Below are positions 55,954 to 64,000 of a stretch of DNA of 64,000 nt, piece by piece. Within the stretch, counting starts at the first letter, position 1. Each line of letters starts with the position of its first letter. Under the pieces are notes generated by a model. The model was not told the DNA's origin. It did no database searches and saw nothing but the letters and a program-made list of their open reading frames with translations. The stretch comes from Pyronema omphalodes (lineage: Eukaryota > Ascomycota > Pezizomycetes > Pezizales > Pyronemataceae), in NCBI GenBank assembly GCA_024516155.1, contig JAJJXM010000027.1, positions 1 through 64,000 of the forward strand, given 5' to 3'. The position numbers and the translations under genes were made by a program.

Positions 55954-57775
55954 TTAGGCTTTAACCAGTACAATCTTAATTTCGTAGTCTAGGCTTCTCC
56001 AAAATATTCCCTATTGGGTACCCGAACCTAATCGAATATACATTCCCAAGAGGGGATACCCGTAACTTAACCAGGTATTTAATAAAAGCCCTGGAAAGCA
56101 ACCTAAAGCTAGCTAAGGGAGTGTTATCATGTGACTGCATAATCTTCTGGGGGGGGGGGGGGGGTGACGACCAGAAAGCTGAAGCCAGAAGCCTAAAGAA
56201 CAAAAAGTCGGGGGTAGAATCAATGGGGGGGTTATATAGACCAATCGGACCCACCGTGTACATATGCGGAGCTGGTCAAGCGGAGGGGTTTTTTTCTTAT
56301 GACGTGATGATGATGATGATGATGATGATATAATGTTATCGTACCATAGTCTTATATTTCTGTAATCAAATAACTCTAGTCTCTAGCCATCTTCTCGGTA
56401 TCCGTAATGATGACAAGTTGCTTCAAGCTTGGAACGGGAAATAGTTTATTGAATTGGCGGTAATGGCGGACTAGATCGCTGAGTCGCAATTTAATTTCTC
56501 GTCGATGTATCGCTTGGATATATGCTTCTAACGAGGAATTTCTCCTCCCGCTTCTTTACCGGTGGGGGTGTTTCATGTTTTATTACAGATGCTTGTATAT
56601 GATGGTATCATGGTAGGCGGCTTTCTATCAGTAGAGAGAATGATACCGTAAGACATTTACCCTATGTACCTAGGAATCATCACGTGTAAGAAACTGAATA
56701 TAGTCAACACATACATGGCACACGCATGTTTTTAGCACTAGTGGCAAGGATTCACACTATGAATATGTATGTCAATATGAGCCTTTGCCTTGTGTAAGCT
56801 TTGTATTGATAGCTGCTGATTTCTGGGTGTACATACCAACATCTTATGGCGAAAGAATGATGCAAAGAAATACCATTATATCAGTCGTTACCAGCCGAGA
56901 ACCCTTGAACCCTTGAACACTGTCGGGATAGATATTACTCAGATCCGCGGTAGAACTTGTTGAGCAACGTAGCTTGAAGGGACAGAAAAGTAGGGATGGA
57001 TATAAAGACAAAGTCTTGATAGATAATAGACGAATAAGTCGAATAAGAGAAGCTATTGATTCGGCACAGCCGCACAGGAGCGAAATAATATAGAAAAATA
57101 AAATAGTATGTAGTAACCCTCGAGTGATTTGATGGGAATATCTACACCAAGTATCACTACATACTGAAGTACATAACCTTCTTCTTAATTAATTACATAA
57201 CCAAAACCGAGGTATATTATTCCATTTAATCTTCTAAAAACGAGTATAAAAGTAATCAAACAACAATATAATAGCAATTCCCATACAGCATTAAGTTCTA
57301 TTATCATAACCCTCATTGTTCCAAATTCCAATACTGTAAAGTGTTACGAGATAATTTTTCGGAAATATTTAACTAATATCGTAATACATTGATCATTTAT
57401 ATGACGCCTCAATGAACGAAGGGTTCAGTAACTTAACTTCAGTCTTTAGTTTCCACACGCGGGTTGATTAATAGTCATGATATATCACTCATTTGTCTCA
57501 ATCGGACATTTTTAAAATTACGCAAAAATGGCGGTGAAGAACTTTGGAAGATTGGATTTTCGTCCACAAACATACAGATAGAATACGGGAGATTGTTGGA
57601 AGTGTGTCTTTTGATATATCGTATATCACCCTATCACCCTAGCTAAGTATATCCCATTTATTTATTTATCCATATATTCAGATTGCATATATTCAGATTC
57701 CATATATCCAGAAATATATCCCATATATTCACCCTAGTATCCTAGTATATTTAACCCTAGTATATTCAACCCTAC

Positions 57776-58290
57776 AAAAAAAGAGAAAAAAATCCAGTAA
57801 AAAAAAGAGAAAAAAAGAAAAAAAAAAGAAAAAGAAAAAAAAAGAAAAAGAAGAAAAAGAAAAAGAAGAAAAAGAAGAAAAAGAAGAAAAATAAAAAAAA
57901 TAAAAAGTGAAAAAAATCCAGTGAAAAAAAAAAACAGATAAAAAGAAGAAAAAGAAGAAAAAGAAGAAAAAGAAGAAAAAAGAAGTAATAGAGGAGATGA
58001 ATAGGAAAAATAGGAAAAGGAAGAAATGAAAGATAAAAAATGAAAGAAAGATAAAATCCGAAAAGAAGGAACACAAGATAAAAAAAAAACAAATGAAAAC
58101 GATAACAAGTAAAAAAAAGCCATCCATAAAAATACCAGAGAAAGAAACCCCCCCCCCCCCCCCAAAAAAAAAAAAAAGATAGATAAACCACCTTAAAACC
58201 CAACCTTAAAATTACCCAGAAGCCAAAAATGTAAAAAAAAAAAAAAAAAGAAAAAAAGAAAAAGACAAAAGAAAAAAAAAAGACAAAGAG
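57776..58290. repeat. Long polypurine (A-rich, AAAAAGAAGA) tract with internal poly-C
   Basis: About 500 bases of almost pure A/G on the + strand (AAAAAGAAGAAAAAGAAG words). It is interrupted by two AAAAAATCCAGT words (about 57790 and 57913) and a 16-base poly-C run at 58148-58163 followed by 14 A. The antisense Phe/Ser-rich frames are artefacts of the composition. Confidence 0.85.
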
Positions 58291-58996
58291 AAAGATAAGC
58301 GAATCACCTCAAACCACCTAAAACCCAACAAAAATAAAAACAGAAAAAAAAACCTCCTCCTATTGTATACAAAACCCACAAGCCAAAAAAGAGGTTTCAA
58401 CCAAGATCCAAAGATCCAAAGATCCCAAGATGCCAAGTCAAAACCCCGCACCAATTCAGTGAGTAAAAATGAAAAAAAAAGTATCGAAAAAAAATAACTG
58501 TCAAAAACACAGTAAATTTTTTAAAACCAAACGAAAAAGAAAAAATAAATGTGTCAAATCCTACTGTAGTACAGTATAAGAAAAAAAGAAAAATATAAAC
58601 GCCATTCGAACATTCGAGTGATCAACTATGATGTGTTGGTATGCATGCATCTTCATGTAATGCACATTTACATCCATCTCCACCGATCCATCTTCACCAA
58701 TCCATCTTCACCAATCCACCGTTCCACCGACAAACTGCACTGGCCGGGGGAGAGGGACAAAATGCACTTTTATGTCCACCCACCCGCTGATCCCCGCTAT
58801 GTGCACTTCCATCTTCACGCACTTCTTGCCCCTCCACAAATCAATCGCATCTTCTCCAGATTCTTAATTGAACAGACAGCATATCAAAAGCTTCATTTAA
58901 CAACGAAAACTCCCCAAACTCCCATAACTCCATCTCTTGAATGTCAATCTCAATCTTATCCAAACCGCGCTCCTCCCATGCTTCACTCCGCCTCAC

Positions 58997-60430
58997 TCAT
59001 GCCGTTGTTGGTACAGCACAAGTATCACAACCCCAACCCAACATCATTCCCACACACCACCATAAGAACCCCCCACTAACCATCCAAACCCACACCACAC
59101 CAAAAACCCAATCCCCCTGTCTTCCCATTCGTTCCTCCAATAACTCTCCAAGTAATCCTTCCAAATCCTCCCATTTCTTAATCATTTCTATTCCCGAAGG
59201 AGGTCGGGAACTCCGTTTCTTTAATACACCGGGTGTTGGTGGTTGATTCGGATTAGAAGGAACCCTGGTGGTGGGGAATGTAGAGGAGTGCGGAACATGA
59301 GGTGATGCTGATCCGGATTTTCGATGCCGCGGGTGGCTGGTTATGCCGTTAAAATCTAATGGTGTAGGAGAAGGTGACTTTCGGGTTAATGCAGCTAAGG
59401 CTTGTGAGCGCAGGCCGGGAGTGGATGCGACGCGACGACAGGCGATCCGGTCGAAGGGTGACGTGCTATGGTTTACGTGGTGGTTCGTTGCGCTTGCTCC
59501 ATCGCCCCAGAATTCGCTAGGTGTAGGAGATGAGGACGGAGAAGGAGCGACGTCGAATACTGTTGGAGATGAGATGGCGGTTTCGGCTTGCTTTTGAAGG
59601 GATGCTAGGATATTAGAAAGTCGCTCGAAGGATTCGTCATGGTAGTCTTCCTCTTCTTCCTCCTCAACTTCTTCTTCGTCTTCTTCATAAACTTCTTCTT
59701 GTTCGTTTAAATCCACCTCGGCAAATCGATCTCGAGCTTCCATATCCTCCTCTTCTTCAACTACTACGTCGTCTGTAAACCGGAATTCCTCCTCCCGTAA
59801 CTTGCTGAGATATGGCGATGGTGATCCTGTGAAGCGCCGGTTATGTAATGAATCCCTCCTATTCCCACCCACTGAATCCCGGCTCGAAACCGAAGTCGGG
59901 GCTGTCGAAACACTTGATGCCGAACTTCTCCAACTACCCTTAGATGAAGAACTCTGGCTTAGACTCCTTGCTCTTATCGAATCCCTCAAGCTCTCCCTCC
60001 TTCCGTTCATCAGATCACTCCGAATTTCCTCCAAGCCTGATAACCCTCCTAAACCTCCCAATCCTCCTAACCCTGTAATACCACCACCATTCAAATTGCC
60101 ATGAATCACCTCAAACCCTCCATTGGGAGGTGTCGTACTAATCATCATAGTCTGCCGTCGCAAGGTAATAGAGAACCGTTCGATAGTTTGTCGTGCACGC
60201 TCTAACTCATCAAGGAGGTCTTCTCGATCACCGATACCGTCGGCTTCAAGACGGAGGAGCGATTTTAGGGTTGTTAAACTATCCGTTAGAGTTTCGCGTT
60301 CGAGGTTTCGTTCGCGCTGGACCTGGTGGGTTGGGGACTCCATTGCGATGTTTGGTGCTCGCTGGAGCTGAGGTTGGGTCGCGATGATAATAGGTTGACG
60401 ACTCCGAACTCGATTATCCTCCGTAGACAA
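58997..60430 (-). CDS. Orphan, largely disordered protein with coiled coil and hydrophobic C-terminus
   Basis: A single 477-residue frame. Residues about 38-95 are helical (ERETLTDSLTTLKSLLRLE, LLDELERARQTIERFSITL) and probably form a coiled coil. A glycine-leucine repeat follows (GLGGLGGLGGLSGL), then a serine-rich region, a very acidic run (VYEEDEEEVEEEEEEDY) and Ser/Pro-rich disorder. Near the end, GIEMIKKWEDLEGLLGELLEE is another helix, and the last 35 residues are hydrophobic (FGVVWVWMVSGGFLWWCVGMML). The C-terminal segment may be a membrane anchor, or a readthrough of an unrecognised intron. The family is not recognised. Confidence 0.6.
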   Translation of the reverse strand: MSTEDNRVRSRQPIIIATQPQLQRAPNIAMESPTHQVQRERNLERETLTDSLTTLKSLLRLEADGIGDREDLLDELERARQTIERFSITLRRQTMMISTTPPNGGFEVIHGNLNGGGITGLGGLGGLGGLSGLEEIRSDLMNGRRESLRDSIRARSLSQSSSSKGSWRSSASSVSTAPTSVSSRDSVGGNRRDSLHNRRFTGSPSPYLSKLREEEFRFTDDVVVEEEEDMEARDRFAEVDLNEQEEVYEEDEEEVEEEEEEDYHDESFERLSNILASLQKQAETAISSPTVFDVAPSPSSSPTPSEFWGDGASATNHHVNHSTSPFDRIACRRVASTPGLRSQALAALTRKSPSPTPLDFNGITSHPRHRKSGSASPHVPHSSTFPTTRVPSNPNQPPTPGVLKKRSSRPPSGIEMIKKWEDLEGLLGELLEERMGRQGDWVFGVVWVWMVSGGFLWWCVGMMLGWGCDTCAVPTTA

Positions 60431-62400
60431 GATGGAACGGAGTGGAGGAGGAGGAGGAGGCTGGTTATGTTATGATAGAGGTGGGCCGAGAGATCTAACA
60501 CGGGTTGGTCATGTAGGTGGAGAGCTATCCTATGCAGTAGCTATCTGCTCTGGCATAAAATATCGGGGTGAGATCGGCGGGAGGGGGCTCTGGGGAAGAA
60601 AGGCGGATTTTTTTTTTGGAAAATGTCCGCTGGATATAATTCGACTTGAACTGATTCGGAAGATGAGGGGGGTTTATGCAAAAGTGCTGTTTTAATGTTT
60701 CTTATGCGTCTCGAGTTTGTAGTCTTTGAGTTTCAGGCGTAGAATAGGCGTAGAAGGATATGTATGTTGGTCTGTACGGTATGGAAGAAATATTTCCCAA
60801 AGTAAAAAAGAAAAAAAAAAAAAGAGAACGAAGAGAAAGAGATGATCAAGAAAGAACAAGGGGAGCAGCTACGAAAAATAAAAACGACTAATCAGGACTC
60901 AACCAAGAAAAGAAGCACAAGCGTGTACACCACCAATTTGTTGAAATAGAAAAGAAAAAAAAAAGAATGTGGTTCTGAATGAGTGGACGGTGGGTGTTGG
61001 CTGGACTGGTTGGTCGCTGGTCGCTGGGTCGTGATGGGGTTGTTTGCGAGCGACGGGGAATCAAGGAGGTGTCTGTCTGTCTCTCTGTTAGCAGCTGCCA
61101 GTGCCAGGAAACAATTCAACACTACCAACGGGACCAAGCCATGCGAGGCGATGCTGATGCCTGCCAGCCAGCCAATGCAACCAAGCCGCGGCACACACAC
61201 ACACACACACTTGGCTGGGAGTCTGGGTGAGCAGATGCCAGATGGGCTATGCTGCGCGAACAAGGTGCCAGGTGAGGTGCCAGGTGCGAGGCAAACGAAC
61301 CGAGCGTGGACGTCATTAACAGCGATCAGCAGTCTGATTCATTCAAGAGATTTAAAAAGACAGCGAATGGATGCAGCGAAGAGATTCTGTGAATAAAATA
61401 CATTCATCAAGAGATACTCGGCAAAAGTACATAACCCTTCTCGAATCATCCCTCAATTTCATAATTTATCATCCCCAAAAAGGTAGTTGGTTGGCAGAAA
61501 TCTCATTCATTCTTTCCTCCCACTCGTTTCAGGCTTTCGGTTGGAGAATTTCGCCTGTGTCTCATGATCCAGGTTCCTCGGCCAATTTACGCGCGATATA
61601 TGGAACATTGGGTGGAGGGATGGGGATGGGGGTGGGGGAGGGGGGGAGGGGGAGGACAGGAGGACGGGAGGAGGGAGGTATGGGGGGCAACGCGGTTGAA
61701 TGCTGGGGTATATGGGGGACGGGGGTCTCAAATTCGCAAGTCCATAGCAACGCCGAACTCCAAAATCCACAGACTCTACAATTCTATGGCATACCATAAG
61801 TGCATGTACAATTGTATTTTAACGCCAGCAAAGAAATACTGAGTCTGACAGCCAGCCAGTCAATCAACCAATTTTAGATCTCCGGGTCTACGTACAGTAC
61901 ATAATTTTATCTTATCATCCCCGATCTAATAAGAGCTTTACTAACTGTTATTAGGCTGGATACTAGTGATGTCTGGATGTATGCTTGGATGCCTGGATGC
62001 CTGGTTGCCTGGACGCCTGCTTAGATTGATCACTGGCTACATGGCCTAGCCTAGCCTAGCTGGTTGCTAGCCAGGCACAACTTACAACTCCCATAAGATG
62101 CAGACAGCGAACAGTGGACAGCAGACAGCGAACTGTGGACTATGAACAGTGGCCTACGAACAGTAGCCTATGCCCACCATATGAACAGTGGCCTATGCCC
62201 ACCATATGAACAGCGGCGTATAAACAGTGGCCTACGAACCACGAACTACAAACTACGAACCACGCAAGCCACGTCAACTTCCTCATCTATATCTATAGCT
62301 TCTCAGCCTGTGTATGGTCCAGACTAACATACAGTACGTATCTGTATCTTTATCTCATCTCTTTATATCTGTTCTGTATGGTGGATCTTCGAAACCCCCA
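60431..62400. other. Gene-free region with microsatellites
   Basis: This contains purine-rich sequence (60800-60860), an (AC) run at 61192-61211, a GGGGGAGGGGG G-rich stretch at 61618-61690, CTAGC direct words near 62046-62070, and two copies of a CCTATGCCCACCATATGAAC unit (about 62167-62215) inside a GAACAGTGG/CTACGAAC repeat field. No gene is visible. Confidence 0.5.
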
Positions 62401-62522
62401 CCAGTCAATCCTGCACCAATACATCCTGCACCAATACATCCCCCGCCAATACATCCCCCGCCAATACATCCCCCGCCAATACATCCCCCGCCAATACATC
62501 CCCCGCCAATACATCCATCCAT
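62401..62522. repeat. 15-bp minisatellite CCAATACATCCCCCG
   Basis: About seven to eight consecutive units. The first ones read CCAATACATCCTGCA and the later ones are identical CCAATACATCCCCCG. The open frame it produces (repeated PPIHP) is a repeat artefact or, at best, untested. Confidence 0.9.
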
Positions 62523-62949
62523 CATCGCTCGACGCTCGACGCTATATGTACTGAACGAAGTGTTACGAAGTCAGCAAAGTCAGCAAAGTGTCACGAAGTC
62601 AGCAAAGCACAATGTACTTGATACCTAATACTTGATACTTGATTTGATACGTGGAATAAGGAATCAGGAATCATGAATAAGGAATAGACAACAAAGCGGC
62701 GTAGGCTGGATGACAGCGGAGAGGTGGACTTTTGATTATCTGGTAGCTTATGTAGATATGAGATGGATATGTGATGGATAGTCTAAGATTTTGAGAAGGC
62801 TATGGATATGATATGGGGATGCTATGAGGATGAATATGTATGGATGCTTCGAAAGCTGAAGCCTATCTACTCATCTACTTATCTACTTTATCTACTCATC
62901 CTCGGGTATCTAGATTCTAGATTCTAGACCCTGAATTCTAAACCCTAGA

Positions 62950-63245
62950 TTCTAGACCCTGGATTTGTACCCTGGATTTGTACCCTGGATTTGTACCACT
63001 ACCACTACAACTACAACTACAACTACAACTACAACTACAACTACAACTACAACTACAACTACAACTACAACTACAACTACAACTACAACTACAACTACAA
63101 CTACAACTACAACTACAACTACAACTACAACTACAACTACAACTACAACTACAACTACAACTACAACTACAACTACAACTACAACTACATACAACTACAA
63201 CTACAACTACAACTACAACTACATCTACACCTACATCTACATCTA
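62950..63245. repeat. Hexanucleotide microsatellite (CTACAA)n with 13-bp repeat leader
   Basis: Three copies of CCCTGGATTTGTA (about 62956-62995) lead into more than 30 almost perfect CTACAA hexamers. There is one CATACAA interruption near 63187 and a degenerate CTACATCTACACC tail. Open frames through it on both strands are artefacts. Confidence 0.95.
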
Positions 63246-63364
63246 CACCTACAACGGATAGATGGGATCTATATATATATCTCGTTTCTAGAAATTAGTC
63301 CAGAAGCAAAAAAAAAGACAGAAAGAAAAGGATGTATTGGTGCCGGGCCGTGCCATGATATGAT

Positions 63365-63600
63365 ACCTTGAAGGGCCATACCCTACCCTACCCTGCCCTA
63401 CCCTACGTTATACGGCCCTATACGGCCCTATACAGCCCTAATCTGATCTGATCTGCCAGCTTTAGGATTTAAGCTTTAGGCTTTGGGCTTTAGGCTTTGG
63501 GCTTTGGGCTTTAAGCTTTAAGCTTTGGGCTTTAGGTGTAACTGCACTGTAACTGTGACTGTAACTGTGACTGTAACTGTGACTGGGAGATGTGTAGTTG
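63365..63600. repeat. Succession of short tandem repeats
   Basis: In order: CCCTA/CCCTG pentamers (63378-63408), TATACGGCCC units (63408-63440), GCTTTAGGCTTTGG hexamer-like words (63458-63535) and TGTAACTGTGAC dodecamers (63545-63583). Each is a separate short array, and no coding is seen. Confidence 0.8.
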
Positions 63601-63747
63601 TGTAACTATGACTGTGTGGGTTCCCGTGATTGGGAACTGGGATTGGGATTGGGATTGGGTCTGGATCAAACAAGAGCAAGCTTTTGAGAGTCAGAGAATC
63701 CAAGAGCAAAAGTTTGAGAGTCTGAGAGTTGGATATTGGACAAGAGC

Positions 63748-64000
63748 AAGAGTTTAAGAGTTTAAGAGTTAAGAGTTTAAGAGTTTAAGAGTTTAAGAGT
63801 TTAAGAGTTTAAGAGTTTAAGAGTTTAAGAGTTTAAGAGTTTAAGAGTTTAAGAGTTTAAGAGTTTAAGAGTTTAAGAGTTTAAGAGTTTAAGAGTTTAA
63901 GAGTTTAAGAGTTTAAGAGTTTAAGAGTTTAAGAGTTTAAGAGTTTAAGAGTTTAAGAGTTTAAGAGTTTAAGAGTTTAAGAGTTTAAGAGTTTAAGAGT
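63748..64000. repeat. 8-bp satellite (GAGTTTAA)n running off the window
   Basis: More than 30 head-to-tail copies of GAGTTTAA with almost no variation after 63770. One unit with a missing T lies near 63766. The array continues past the window end, so its length is unknown. It is not the fungal telomere repeat TTAGGG. Confidence 0.95.

Larger units (their letters stand above)
52102..58996. other. Repeat-rich gene desert
   Basis: Nearly 7 kb without a credible gene. It holds relics of the interspersed repeats seen elsewhere: about 54520-54660 and 57465-57520 resemble the right part of copies A and B, 54740-54900 resembles 8970-9150, and 55750-55800 plus 55950-56110 carry the GGCTTTAACCAG unit. 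Simple repeats are listed separately. The frames, such as 52775-52957 and 55399-55687 (-), are short and unrecognised. Confidence 0.5.

Noticed and set aside
57729..58203. Phe/Ser-rich frames of about 140 codons on the - strand
   Set aside because: They are translations of a polypurine tract in all three frames and no protein character is independent of composition.
62952..63371. Poly-Val, poly-Thr, poly-Gln/Leu and poly-Tyr/Asn frames
   Set aside because: These come from a stop-free hexanucleotide microsatellite read in different frames and are not genes.
63365..63420. CCCTA repeats as possible telomere
   Set aside because: The unit is a degenerate pentamer in a short run inside other repeats. 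The fungal telomere is CCCTAA in long perfect arrays at a chromosome end.
1..64000. CRISPR array, bacterial operon or prophage
   Set aside because: No evenly spaced repeats with unique spacers, no ribosome-binding-site organisation, and introns throughout. The window is eukaryotic.

Overview
This window comes from the nuclear genome of a filamentous ascomycete (Pezizomycotina; a leotiomycete-like fungus is my guess from the gene set, not a measurement). The evidence is many short spliceosomal introns (48-134 nt, mostly GTANGT donors, CTAAC-like branch sites and AG acceptors), a set of single-copy fungal housekeeping genes, and AT-rich spacers full of decayed transposons and simple repeats. 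Gene models were built by joining reading frames at splice sites. Every multi-exon model listed closes in frame, but none has transcript support.

Layout. 1-9.8 kb is a gene-free block of tandem repeats and mobile-element relics. It includes a hAT element with an intact 8-bp target-site duplication, two short elements flanked by TA, and one copy of a long inverted interspersed repeat. 9.8-34.9 kb is the first gene-rich stretch: small heat-shock protein, FAD/Rieske oxidoreductase, an unrecognised small protein, a full-length Ste6-like ABC exporter, a PBDC1 homologue, a NEDD1-like WD40 protein, an IKS-type kinase, an orphan membrane protein, NFU1, a HIT-finger protein and a short cytochrome P450. 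35-38.4 kb is a second repeat block holding the other copy of the long inverted repeat. 38.4-52.1 kb is the second gene-rich stretch: RFT1, an SRP1-type SR splicing factor, COP9 signalosome subunit 3, gamma-glutamyl phosphate reductase, 5-oxoprolinase and an intron-containing tRNA-Ile(AAU). 52.1-58.9 kb is a third repeat-rich desert. 59-60.4 kb is one orphan disordered protein, and 60.5-64 kb is dominated by micro- and minisatellites, ending inside an 8-bp satellite that runs off the window.

Links between genes. PRO2 and the 5-oxoprolinase are adjacent and co-directional, and are metabolically connected through glutamate. CSN3/PRO2, NFU1/HIT-finger and NEDD1-like/IKS are divergent pairs sharing short promoter regions. 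Mitochondrial targeting is predicted for NFU1 and the FAD/Rieske protein, and is possible for an extended form of the small heat-shock protein.

The observations I rate highest are: the long diverged repeat present in inverted orientation about 30 kb apart, with an internal hairpin; the hAT element with intact TSD; the NEDD1/GCP-WD-like gene; a small heat-shock gene with heat-shock elements inside a 50-bp tandem repeat and a possible alternative mitochondrial start; a stop-free 57-nt intron in CSN3; a 7-nt tRNA intron; and a tendency for coding-strand composition to switch from C-rich to G-rich along many genes.
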